Under the pieces are notes generated by a model. The model did not search any database and was not told the origin of the DNA. It saw nothing but the letters and a program-made list of their open reading frames with translations. A stretch of DNA of 64,000 nt from an uncultured Dehalococcoidia bacterium. Its GTDB lineage: Bacteria > Chloroflexota > Dehalococcoidia > Lucifugimonadales > G958296245. Where the stretch lies: the NCBI GenBank assembly GCA_958296245.1, contig OY282458.1, forward strand, positions 1,912,197-1,976,196, given 5' to 3'. Of this stretch, positions 52,044 to 60,146 are shown piece after piece (position 1 is the first letter of the stretch; the number at the start of each line of letters is the position of its first letter). The position numbers and the translations under genes were made by a program.

Positions 52044-52586
52044 ATGACAACAGCGACAAGGGTAGAAGTACTTGATCCGACGATAGCGCCGATTCCAGCG
52101 AGTGCGGTCAGAGCGTCCCGCCCCGATACGCTGGACGGGGCGACCGTCGGCTTGCTGGCCAACGGGAAGCCCAACGCGGACGAGCTCTTGGAGCTCGTGT
52201 ACGAGGTGCTGGCCGACAGGTACGAGTTCAAAGAAGTGGTCGCCCGCAACAAGGGCAACGCCTCGAGGCCGTGCCCCCGGGACCTTCTCGAAGAGATGGC
52301 CGCTCAGTGCGACTTGGTCATCACCTCTACCGGGGACTGAGGGTCCTGTTCGTCGTGCAGTGTGCACGACGCCATCGAGTTCGAGAAGCTGGAGGTGCCT
52401 GCTGCCGTCATATGCACCGAACCCTTCATGTCCAGCGCAAGGGCCATGTCCAAGATCGGCGGCATCCCCGACTATCCCTACGTGGTCCTACCGCACCCAG
52501 TCGGCAGCCTCTCGCAAAGCGACCTCCGGGACCGTGCCGTTCAGGCCGCCCCGGACGTCCTGAGCATCCTGCTCGCCAGAGGGTAG
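52044..52586 (+). CDS. UGSC-family selenoprotein, TGA = Sec99
   Basis: ATG 52044 (GGAGG eight bases upstream) to the stop ending 52586, 180 residues, with a single in-frame TGA at 52338-52340. Reading through gives DLVITSTGD-U-GSCSSCSVHDAIEFE, the U-G-S-C motif that names this family. Conserved flanks are GATVGLLANGKPNADELL upstream and PAAVICTEPF and VVLPHPVGSLS downstream, all intact. Three further cysteines near the Sec (C102, C105 and C77) suggest a selenenylsulfide redox site. The exact reaction of UGSC proteins is unknown. A 9-bp hairpin starts ten bases past the TGA. A gene caller would report two fragments. Confidence 0.92.
52351..52371 (+). promoter_or_regulatory. Candidate bacterial SECIS hairpin of the UGSC gene
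   Basis: CGTCGTGCA (52351-52359) and TGCACGACG (52363-52371) are perfect inverted arms around GTG, starting ten bases after the TGA and inside the coding frame. The position, and the G-U in the apical loop when the last pair is opened, match SelB recognition hairpins. Confidence 0.75.
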
Positions 52587-52639
52587 CGTTGCTCCGGTAG
52601 AGTCGGAGTCTGCCCAAGGCTCAATGCGGGATGGGGCTC

Positions 52640-54184
52640 TCACTTCTGCCCTTTGTCGGCCGCGCGTCGAATCGTTGGCTCCGGCCCGGCCTGGCCCAGC
52701 CAGGTCGCCGCAGGGGCGCGGAACGAGGCAGCCACGGCCAGCGCGGCGAATGCTGCTCCGGCGAGCACGGCGTCGCCAAAGGCGCTGGCAACCGCCTCGT
52801 TCGCCGGCGACGCTTCGTTCAGGTACAGGCGTTCCCTGGCGGTGAATATCGCCCCTGTAATAGCCACGCCGACCGAAAAGGCTATGTGTCTCCCCATGGC
52901 AACCGACGCCGACGCCGTCCCCAGCCTGCTCAATGGCGCTGAGCCCATGATGACGCTGGTCACGACGGGTTCGAAGAACGCCGACCCCACGCCTCCTAAT
53001 ACCATCGCTGAGAAGATCACCGGTTCATCTGCGCCGGCGCCCAGCCTGCTCAGCCACAGGAGCGCCGCCATCAGCGCCCCATTGCCGAATATGAGGAAGA
53101 GGCGCGGGCCGAACCGGTCGGACAGCCACCCCGCCGCCGGCGCCAGGAATGTGCGGCCCACGAAGAATCCCGCGACGAACAGGCCCATCTTGCTTGACGA
53201 AAAGCCCAACGCGTCGATGAAGAAGAACGGCGCGACCAAGAGAATAGGTCCGTGGGACAGGTAATGACCTACCAGGACCACCAGTCCGGCAGCGTAGCCC
53301 CGTATCCTGAACAGCGCCCCATCGAGAATCGGCCTAGCCGCCCTCCGCTGTGTCCATATCAAGACGGGGGTCAGCCCCAGTCCGGCTGCCCCTAGCGCCA
53401 GTATCGGTGGGGAGCCGTAGCCGAGCTGCCCCCCCTGGTTCACCACCAGCAGGAAGCAGGCCATAGTTGCAAACAGCACCACCGCGCCCAAGTAGTCCAT
53501 CTTGAACCGCCCTCCCGTTGGCGTGTCGGACGGCAGAAGCCACCAAGCCAACAGGGCGCCCAGCGCACCGACGGGCGCCTGCACGTAGAACAGGGCGCGC
53601 CAGTCCAAGACGTCCAACAGGATCCCGCCCATCACGGGCCCCGCCGTGAGCCCGGCGCCCACGACCGCCCCGGAGAATCCCATCGCCCGCCCCCGCTCCC
53701 TGGGTGGGAATTGGGCGGTGATCAGGGCGTTCAGGTTCGACAATATCATCGAAGAGCCGACTCCCTGAAGCACACGGAACGCGATAAGCTGCCATATGTT
53801 GGCGGAGGCGGATGAGAGGAGCAGGCCCGTGATGGAAACGAGATAGCCGATGATGAAGACCCGCCGGCGTCCCGCGACGTCGCCCAGCCAGCCCAGCGTC
53901 ATGAGCAGCCCGATGCTGGTTACCCAGTACGCCACGTTCACCCACAACACCGTAGAGGTGTCGGCGTCGAATGCCTCAGCTACTGCCGGGTAGACCACGC
54001 CCACGACTCCCCCATCGAGCGTGGTCGCGAGCGTGCCGATGTTCATGACGGAGAGGAGGACCCAGCGGTTGGCAGCCAGCCTTTCCCGGATCGTCGTCGG
54101 TGGCGGGGAGTCCTTCAGTGTGGTATTCGCCTCCTGCGAGCTCCAGTGTGAACCGCGCCCCTGCGAACCTCTGCATGGTAGCAT
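52640..54184 (-). CDS. MFS transporter, DHA2/EmrB-like (14-helix drug:H+ antiporter type)
   Basis: Integral membrane protein of about 490-515 residues. It starts around TIRERLAANRWVLLSVMNIG, then the D1-like LDGGVVGVVYPAVAEAF, motif A LGWLGDVAGRRRVF and motif C-like GVGSSMILSNLNALITAQFP, GAVVGAGLTAGPVMGGILL. The multiple hydrophobic helices are typical of EmrB/QacA exporters, which expel hydrophobic compounds. The start is uncertain: ATG 54184 touches the divergent methyltransferase gene, while a CTG at 54118 has GGAGG eleven bases upstream. An open frame also continues to 54277. Substrate unknown. Confidence 0.88.
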   Translation of the reverse strand: MLPCRGSQGRGSHWSSQEANTTLKDSPPPTTIRERLAANRWVLLSVMNIGTLATTLDGGVVGVVYPAVAEAFDADTSTVLWVNVAYWVTSIGLLMTLGWLGDVAGRRRVFIIGYLVSITGLLLSSASANIWQLIAFRVLQGVGSSMILSNLNALITAQFPPRERGRAMGFSGAVVGAGLTAGPVMGGILLDVLDWRALFYVQAPVGALGALLAWWLLPSDTPTGGRFKMDYLGAVVLFATMACFLLVVNQGGQLGYGSPPILALGAAGLGLTPVLIWTQRRAARPILDGALFRIRGYAAGLVVLVGHYLSHGPILLVAPFFFIDALGFSSSKMGLFVAGFFVGRTFLAPAAGWLSDRFGPRLFLIFGNGALMAALLWLSRLGAGADEPVIFSAMVLGGVGSAFFEPVVTSVIMGSAPLSRLGTASASVAMGRHIAFSVGVAITGAIFTARERLYLNEASPANEAVASAFGDAVLAGAAFAALAVAASFRAPAATWLGQAGPEPTIRRAADKGQK

Positions 54185-54863
54185 GAGCGCCATGCCCGAA
54201 CCTTGCACAGTGTGCGGCTCCGCGCGCACGTCCTTCTTCCACGAGAGCCAGGACAAGCTGGGCCGCAGGGAGTTCATCCACTGCGGAAGATGTGACGCCG
54301 TCTTCGTCCCCAGGCATATGCACCTGAGCTTCCCGGCCCAGCGCGAGAGGTACTTGATCCACGAGAACGACCCTTTCGACCAGGGGTACCGCGGCTTCTT
54401 GGACCGGCTGCTGACCGAACTAATCCCCCTGCTGACTCCTGGGTCGCGCGGGCTCGATTACGGCGCGGGCCCTGGCCCTGCGCTGGCGATGATGATGAGG
54501 GAGCGCGGCTTCCGTATGCGCGTCTACGACCCCATCTTCCATCCGGATGACCGCACCCTTGAAGGTCGTTACGACTTCGTCACCTGCACCGAGACGTTCG
54601 AGCACCTGTCCAGCCCGACGCAGGAACTCGACCGGATCGAAGCGCTGCTCAAGCCTGGGGGGTGGCTCGGCGTGATGACGAGTATGCCGGACGACTGGAG
54701 CGCCTTCCCGGAATGGGGATATCACCGCGACCCGACCCACATCGCCTTCTACACCGAGACGACGATGCGATGGATAGCCCGGCGGTACGGTTGGCGGCCC
54801 CGCTTCCCGCGCCCCAACGTTGCCCTGTTCCACAAGCCGCCTTCACCCAATGCGCCTTGTTGA
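54183..54863 (+). CDS. Class I SAM-dependent methyltransferase with N-terminal zinc motif
   Basis: 226 residues from ATG 54183; a second ATG at 54192 is equally possible. The N-terminus has two Cys pairs, CTVCG and HCGRCD, likely a zinc ribbon. The Rossmann core shows motif I as GLDYGAGPGPALAMMM (about 90-105), YDPIF, FVTCTETFEHL, LLKPGGWLGVMT and DPTHIAFYTETTM. The H-x-x-D-P-T-H-x-x-F-Y pattern is typical of the Methyltransf_23 group in secondary metabolite or cell-surface contexts. Substrate unknown. Transcribed away from the MFS exporter gene; the shared promoter region is very short. Confidence 0.85.
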   Translation: MSAMPEPCTVCGSARTSFFHESQDKLGRREFIHCGRCDAVFVPRHMHLSFPAQRERYLIHENDPFDQGYRGFLDRLLTELIPLLTPGSRGLDYGAGPGPALAMMMRERGFRMRVYDPIFHPDDRTLEGRYDFVTCTETFEHLSSPTQELDRIEALLKPGGWLGVMTSMPDDWSAFPEWGYHRDPTHIAFYTETTMRWIARRYGWRPRFPRPNVALFHKPPSPNAPC

Positions 54864-54912
54864 CGGGGCCGACGGTCGAAGGCCTACGTTTGGGTGGTGG
54901 GGCTGGGTCTCA

Positions 54913-55365
54913 GTAGCCGTTCAGACTTCGTGATGGCCTTTCGATTGGCGTAGCCCCGATAAAGCAGACGTCTTTGATTCCCACCCGCCCGCCCCTTGGT
55001 AACTGGGGGCGCAGCCCCCAGGCCCCCTGCTAGAGGGAGATAGTCGCACGGATTGAGCCGCACAAAGATGGTAACTGGGGGCACTGCCCCCAGACCCCCC
55101 TGCTAGAGGGAGATAGTCGCACGGATTGAGCCGCACAAAGATAGTAACTGGGGGCACTGCCCCCAGACCCCCTGCTAGAGGGAGATAGTCGCACGGATTG
55201 AGCCGCACAAAGATTAGTAACTGGGGGCACTGCCCCCAGACCCCCTGCCAGAGGGAGATAGTCGCACGGATTGAGCCGCACAAAGATGGTAACTGGGGGC
55301 ACTGCCCCCAGACCCCCCGGCTAGAGGGAGGATCTCTTTGGGTCTCACAGAGTCTGAACAGTTTC
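54913..55365. repeat. Family A dispersed repeat with internal five-fold tandem array
   Basis: Left end GTAGCCGTTCAGACTTCGTG, right end AGAGTCTGAACAGTTTC. Between them the hairpin core recurs at 54999, 55071, 55144, 55217 and 55289, a period of 72-73 bases. Each unit is GTAACTGGGGGCACTGCCCC plus CAGACCCCCTGCTAGAGGGA and a linker (TAGTCGCACGGATTGAGCCG). It fills most of the 590-base gap; nothing else is seen there. Units are near-identical, so expansion is recent. Confidence 0.9.
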
Positions 55366-55453
55366 CAAATCGCCCTCCACGTTGACACCGGGTATGAGCC
55401 GCCATACACTCCTCGAGACCTACAGCGTAGCCCCATAAGACGGAGACCGTGCG

Positions 55454-56326
55454 ATGGGATTGGACAACGGCATCTTCGATGCGCACGTTCATATTTGGAC
55501 CTCGGATACCGAGCGCTACCCGCTTGCGCCCGGCTTCACGGCGCGTGACACGTGGACGCCGTCGTTTACCGCCGATGAACTGCTCAGCCACACCAGCCCC
55601 TCGGGCGTCGACAAGATAAATTTGGTCCAGATGACCTGGTACGGACTCGACCACAGCTACATCCTGGACGTCATAGCGGGCGCACCGGAGCGGTTCTGCG
55701 GCACCGGAATGGTTCCCGCAGTCAACGACGTTACGTTGGCGGACCAGGGGGAGGCGATGGCCGCCCTCTCCAGAGGCGGCATCTACGCCTTCAGGGTGCG
55801 CGGCAAGTCGGCGCGTCCGGGGATCAACGACGGGCCGCAATGGATGGACCACCCGGGATACTCGAGAATGTTCGAGGCGGGCGCCCAGCACAACTTGGCT
55901 ATCAGTTTCCTGCTCAACGTGGAGGACCTGCAAGAGGTGGAGCGTATGTGCGCCCGCTACCCAGGAACGCCGGTGATCATCGACCATCTCGCTAGGTCTC
56001 ACGCCGCCGGGCCGGTTGACGACCGCGGCATCCAAGCCCTCTGCCGCATGGCGCGCCATCGGAATGTCATGGTCAAGGTTGGCGCGTTCTATGCCGGCGG
56101 ACGGACGCCTCCGTACACGGACCTGCTGCCCGCCTTAGAGCGCGTCATAGACGCCTTTGGGCCGGAGCGGTGCATGTGGGAGAGCGACAGCCCCCTGCAA
56201 CTCGACGGCCCTCACCGGTACGACGACAGCGTGGCGTTAATACGAGACCACGCCGACTTCCTCAGCGCGTCGGACAAGGAGCAGGTGCTGTCCAAGACCG
56301 CTCAGAGCTTCTTCTTCGACAGGTGA
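55454..56326 (+). CDS. Amidohydrolase 2 family metal-dependent hydrolase
   Basis: 290 residues. The metal motif FDAHVHIW opens the barrel at residues 8-15. Later features are PVIIDHLARSH (third His), NVMVKVGAFY and, near the end, CMWESDSPLQL, where the ESD-type Asp completes the site. This group includes decarboxylases and lactonases such as 2-pyrone-4,6-dicarboxylate lactonase and 4-sulfomuconolactonase-like enzymes acting on aromatic or sugar-acid products. The exact substrate is open. Located alone after the long repeat, with GGAG in GACGGAGACC before the ATG. Confidence 0.88.
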   Translation: MGLDNGIFDAHVHIWTSDTERYPLAPGFTARDTWTPSFTADELLSHTSPSGVDKINLVQMTWYGLDHSYILDVIAGAPERFCGTGMVPAVNDVTLADQGEAMAALSRGGIYAFRVRGKSARPGINDGPQWMDHPGYSRMFEAGAQHNLAISFLLNVEDLQEVERMCARYPGTPVIIDHLARSHAAGPVDDRGIQALCRMARHRNVMVKVGAFYAGGRTPPYTDLLPALERVIDAFGPERCMWESDSPLQLDGPHRYDDSVALIRDHADFLSASDKEQVLSKTAQSFFFDR

Positions 56327-56342
56327 ACCGCAACGGGGCCGG

Positions 56343-56900
56343 CTACCCCGCCTCGGCCAACTTCTTCCGTATCTCGCGCCACCGGCCGGGCATGTCGCCC
56401 CTGGTCATTTCGGGCTGAAAGCCAAGCGACAAGTATAGCCTGATGGCAGGCAACCTCCAATCGTCGGTCAGCAAGCGGATGCTCCGGTAACCGCGGCCGC
56501 CGAAGAACTTCATCACTCCGGTGCATACTGCCCGACCCAGGCCCTTGCCCCTGTGGTCGGGGTGTGTGACGACGTAGTCCAGGAATCCGATCTCCGCACA
56601 CTGCGCGTCAGGGGTCGCAAATGTGGCTGACACGAGATCATCCCCTGAGGCGACCACCCAAGAGCCGGCGCGCCTGACCGGGTCCCGCACGTACTCGGCC
56701 ACGGTTCTCGACGTCCAGTCCTCAGCGAACCCCCCCGCTCGCAGCAGCCCCTGCCAGCTATCCTCGTCGCCGAGACGGTACCGCCTAAGTTCATAGGCCC
56801 CGGGGACCCGAGCGGCGGGGATCCCTGCCGCGCTGCACGCCGGGACCGACATGCTCAGTTGTTTGGGCTCCGGTGCGCTCTCGCGAGCTTCTGCCGTCAA
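56343..56900 (-). CDS. GNAT-family N-acetyltransferase
   Basis: 185 residues from a TTG at 56900 with GGAGGTGA just upstream. The acetyl-CoA-binding motif is VTHPDHRGKGLGRAVCTGVM (R/Q-x-x-G-x-G/A pattern), followed by IRLLTDDWRLPAIRLYLSLGF and QPEMTRGDM, typical of RimI/mycothiol-like GNATs. A poorly conserved N-terminus (about 35 residues) precedes the YELRRYRLGDEDSW strand. It acetylates an amine on an unknown substrate. It converges on the amidohydrolase gene with a 16-base gap. Confidence 0.88.
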   Translation of the reverse strand: MTAEARESAPEPKQLSMSVPACSAAGIPAARVPGAYELRRYRLGDEDSWQGLLRAGGFAEDWTSRTVAEYVRDPVRRAGSWVVASGDDLVSATFATPDAQCAEIGFLDYVVTHPDHRGKGLGRAVCTGVMKFFGGRGYRSIRLLTDDWRLPAIRLYLSLGFQPEMTRGDMPGRWREIRKKLAEAG

Positions 56901-57128
56901 GGGTCACCTCCACTTGCCGGGCTGTGCGAAAGCTCTCCACGGCGCCATCCTCCATATTCCGGCTATAGCCGACTTGCGCCGCACTTCGCAAACGGCGCCC
57001 ATTATACATTAGCGCTCCGGCCCTACGCGGGCCGTGCTGTCCCGTGCGCGGTACGCCGCGCCGTTAGATGTTAGAATGGCAGTGCTCACGGCCCTGATGG
57101 AGAGCACCCCGTAGCGTGGGAGGTCATC

Positions 57129-58448
57129 ATGTCCAGCATCATGGAGCGGTTCACCGAGAAGTTCCGCAAGTCCGCCGAGCTCTACGAGCAGGCCGGGGAC
57201 GTCATACCGGGCGGCGGTCATCAGAGCCGGGTTGTGCATCCCTTCCCCGTCTTCGTCAATGAGGCCGAGGGGGCCGTCAAGGTCGACGCTGACGGCAACG
57301 AACTCATCGACTATTTGATGGGCTTCGGGGCGCTCCTGCTCGGGCACGCTCACCCCACCGTCACCGACGCCGTCGCGCAGCGGCTCCGCAAAGGGACCCA
57401 CATGGGCACCACCTCGACCCTGGAGATACGCTGGGCGGAGCTGGTACGGAGTCTCATACCGTCGGCGGAGAAGGTGAGGTTCACCGCCTCAGGCACCGAG
57501 TCAACGCTGCTGGCGCTGCGGCTGGCGCGCGGTCACACCGGCAAGAAGAAGCTCGTCAAGTTCCGCGAGCACTTCCACGGCTGGCACGACTACGTCTCCC
57601 CGCAGTCGGGCATCAACTCCCAGGTCGGCATCCCCGAGGAGTCTATGTCGACAGTCTGCGTCTTGGAGCCGGACGTCGCCGAGGTGGAACGATTCCTGTC
57701 CGAGGACACCGACGTGGCCGCGGTCATAGTGGAGCCTACAGGCGGGCACTGGGGGCAATTCCCCGTGCAGAACCCCAAGTTCCTCCAAGACCTGCGCGAG
57801 GTAACCGCAAGGCACGGAGTCGTCATGATCATGGACGAGGTGATCTGCGGGTTCCGTCTTTCGCGGGGAGGAGCACAGGCCCGCTACGGGGTGACGCCCG
57901 ACCTGACCACGATGGCCAAGATCGTGGCGGGGGGGCTGCCTGGAGGAGCCGTCGCCGGCCGGGAGGAGATAATGGACCAGATGGGGACCTCCGACCCCAA
58001 CCGGAGGCTCGCCCATCCGGGCACCTTCAACGCCAATCCCGTCTCCGCCACCGCAGCCATCGCCACCCTGGAGACGATCGCGGACCAGCCCATCAATGAT
58101 CAGGCCGACGCCGCCGCGGAGCGTCTCAAGCAGGGTCTCAGGGATGCCCTGAAGAAGATGGAGACGCCGGGGCACGTTCACGGCGTAGCGTCCATCGTGC
58201 ACGTCGCCCTTGGCGTGGAGTGTGATTGCCCCGGGGAGATGTGCACCCAACCGCACGACCGGCTCGCGCAGGGGACGGCCCAGGCCCTCTCTCAGCCGCT
58301 CAAGCTCGCCATGCTCAACGAGGGAGTTGATATGATGGGCGGCATCGGCTTCATGGTTTCGGCAGTCCACAGCAGCGAGGACGTCGACAGGACGGCCGAG
58401 GCCTTCGAGAGGTCCCTGGCAGCCCTGCGCGGCGAGCAGGTGATATAG
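57129..58448 (+). CDS. Class III aminotransferase, glutamate-1-semialdehyde aminomutase-like
   Basis: 439 residues, GGAGG five bases before ATG. PLP fold I landmarks: FGALLLGHAHP, RFTASGTESTLLALRLAR, FREHFHGWHDYVS, VIVEPTGGHWG, MIMDEVICGFRLSRGG (cofactor Asp) and LTTMAKIVAGGLPGGAVAG (Schiff-base Lys). The GTES phosphate loop and overall length agree with HemL-like enzymes, but no heme genes are nearby and it differs from true HemL in the C-terminal part, where a Cys-rich stretch (ECDCPGEMCTQPHD, about 360) appears. An aminomutase or transaminase of uncharted substrate is most likely. Confidence 0.88.
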   Translation: MSSIMERFTEKFRKSAELYEQAGDVIPGGGHQSRVVHPFPVFVNEAEGAVKVDADGNELIDYLMGFGALLLGHAHPTVTDAVAQRLRKGTHMGTTSTLEIRWAELVRSLIPSAEKVRFTASGTESTLLALRLARGHTGKKKLVKFREHFHGWHDYVSPQSGINSQVGIPEESMSTVCVLEPDVAEVERFLSEDTDVAAVIVEPTGGHWGQFPVQNPKFLQDLREVTARHGVVMIMDEVICGFRLSRGGAQARYGVTPDLTTMAKIVAGGLPGGAVAGREEIMDQMGTSDPNRRLAHPGTFNANPVSATAAIATLETIADQPINDQADAAAERLKQGLRDALKKMETPGHVHGVASIVHVALGVECDCPGEMCTQPHDRLAQGTAQALSQPLKLAMLNEGVDMMGGIGFMVSAVHSSEDVDRTAEAFERSLAALRGEQVI

Positions 58449-58457
58449 CACCCGAAA

Positions 58458-58685
58458 ATGACGCATACAGCAGGACCGATCACCGCCGCTTGGTTCCTCT
58501 TCTCTGAGGAGAACCGACCCCTGGGCCAGATTACCCGCAGGCACGGCGACGACCTCGCCCCCTCGGTTGGAGAGGAACTGCGGGACGGCCCAAGCTGGAA
58601 TACGGCCACCGTACTGGAATTTAGCGAGGTGCGAGCCACCTGCGGCGTCCGCCGGTTCAGGCTGGTGGTCCGCGTTACGGACTAA
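58458..58685 (+). CDS. Small hypothetical protein
   Basis: 75 residues, nine bases after the aminotransferase stop on the same strand, so it would be co-transcribed. It has a mixed alpha/beta composition (ITAAWFLFSEENRPLGQITR, RRFRLVVRVTD), one Cys, and no membrane segment. No family was recognised, and the ribosome site is poor. It could be a real small subunit or regulator, but support is only the open frame and context. Confidence 0.45.
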   Translation: MTHTAGPITAAWFLFSEENRPLGQITRRHGDDLAPSVGEELRDGPSWNTATVLEFSEVRATCGVRRFRLVVRVTD

Positions 58686-58694
58686 GTGATTATC

Positions 58695-58800
58695 TCAAGA
58701 GCCTGAATGAGGGGCGCGCCCCTTTGCCGGGAGTCTGAGAGCCTGCCCCCCTTGAGCCTGCCGAAGGGGTGGCCCTCAGATATAATCCCCTTCCCTGTTA
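58695..58800. repeat. Family B repeat, long copy
   Basis: GAGGGGCGCGCCCCTTTGCC, GGGAGTCTGAGAGCCTGCC and CCGAAGGGGTGGCCCTCAGA continuing to TATAATCCCC. It is the reverse orientation of 48455-48545. It lies immediately upstream of the M48 protease gene, and its TATAAT might serve as a -10 sequence. Confidence 0.55.
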
Positions 58801-58866
58801 GGGGAGGACCCTTCCGCAGCCTGATAGGCTTTGAGATGGTCCTAACGGCTGTCACAGGAGAGGCTC

Positions 58867-60126
58867 GTGGAACTTAACGTCTTCTTCGTGATTATCGTGG
58901 CCACGGTCGCGTTCGAGTACGTCCTCTCGATGAGCGCCAAGCTATTCAACCTCAGGGCGCTCGCGCCTGAGCAGCCGGAGGCCCTGAACGACGTCTACGA
59001 CCCCGACCAGTACCGCAGGTCGCAGGAATACACGCGCGCGACGACCCGTTTCGAGCTTACGGCAAAGACCTTCCGCCTTGCCCTCCTTCTGGCGTTCTGG
59101 TTCTCAGGGGGGTTCAACATTCTCGACTCGGCCATCCGCGATCTGGGATACCCCTTCATAGTCGACGGCCTGCTGTTCATCGGCATCCTGGGCATCGGCT
59201 TCATGATCCTCAATCTGCCCTTCGACCTGTACTCGACCTTCATCATCGAGGAGCGCTTCGGATTCAATCGCACCAGCCCCCGCACCTTCGTAGAGGACCG
59301 GGGCAAGGGCCTGCTCCTCTCCATCGCTCTGGGCGGCGCTCTGCTGGCCGCCGTGCTGGCTCTCTTCGAATACGCAGGCTCTCTCGCCTGGCTCTACTGC
59401 TGGGCGGCCGTCTCCGGGGTCACCATCCTACTGGAATTCGTCGCCCCAACCTGGATCATGCCTCTCTTCAGCAAGTTCACTCCCCTGGAGCCGGGGGAAC
59501 TGCGAGACAAGATATTCGCGTACGCGGGATCGGTGGGTTTCGGCGTCGGCGACATCTACGTCGTCGACGGATCGAAGCGCTCCACCAAGGCCAACGCTTT
59601 CTTTACCGGGTTCGGGAGCCGCAAGCGCATAGCCCTATTCGACACGCTGGTAGAAAAGCACACGACCCCGGAGTTGGTGTCGGTCTTGGCACACGAGATA
59701 GGCCACTACAAGAAGAAGCACGTCCTCCTTCGCATGGCGCTCGGAGTGGCGCACGTGGGCGTACTGTTCTTCTTCCTGAGCGTGTTCCTGGGCAGTCAGG
59801 GGCTATACGACGCCTTCGGAATGGAGGAGCGCTCGACATACGCCGGCCTGCTGTTCTTCGGGCTCCTATATACTCCCATCGAATTGGGCTTGTCCCTAAT
59901 CCTGTTCGCTGTATCGCGCCGCCACGAATACGACGCCGACAGATGGGCCGTCGAGACGTTCCATGAACCCGTAGCCTTGGTCGCCGCGTTGAAGAAGCTG
60001 TCGGCGGACAACCTCACCAACCTGTCGCCGCACCCGCTCCTCGTCGCGCTGGAGTTCACGCATCCGCCGCTGCTCCAGCGGGTAAATGCGATCGAAGATG
60101 CGATAGCGCGCAGGGGCGCAGGCTGA
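58867..60126 (+). CDS. M48-family Ste24-like membrane metalloprotease (CAAX prenyl protease type)
   Basis: 419 residues from a GTG with AGGAG eight bases upstream. The architecture is that of Ste24: an N-terminal helix (NVFFVIIVATVAFEYVLS), several membrane spans, then the zinc motif VLAHEIGHYKKKH (about 275-287) and the distal Glu ligand in RHEYDADRWAV (about 355-365). Two more helices lie between them. In eukaryotes it processes prenylated proteins; in bacteria the role is probably membrane-protein quality control. Length and motifs are complete. Confidence 0.93.
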   Translation: MELNVFFVIIVATVAFEYVLSMSAKLFNLRALAPEQPEALNDVYDPDQYRRSQEYTRATTRFELTAKTFRLALLLAFWFSGGFNILDSAIRDLGYPFIVDGLLFIGILGIGFMILNLPFDLYSTFIIEERFGFNRTSPRTFVEDRGKGLLLSIALGGALLAAVLALFEYAGSLAWLYCWAAVSGVTILLEFVAPTWIMPLFSKFTPLEPGELRDKIFAYAGSVGFGVGDIYVVDGSKRSTKANAFFTGFGSRKRIALFDTLVEKHTTPELVSVLAHEIGHYKKKHVLLRMALGVAHVGVLFFFLSVFLGSQGLYDAFGMEERSTYAGLLFFGLLYTPIELGLSLILFAVSRRHEYDADRWAVETFHEPVALVAALKKLSADNLTNLSPHPLLVALEFTHPPLLQRVNAIEDAIARRGAG

Positions 60127-60146
60127 CACGGGGAGCGATTGGGCGC

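Noticed and set aside
52044-52586. Two separate small genes split at 52340
   Set aside because: Both halves are in the same frame and together match UGSC proteins. The second half has no ribosome site of its own.
55000-55340. CRISPR array
   Set aside because: The periodic units are contiguous and nearly identical throughout. There are no variable spacers and no cas genes; it is an expanded family A core.
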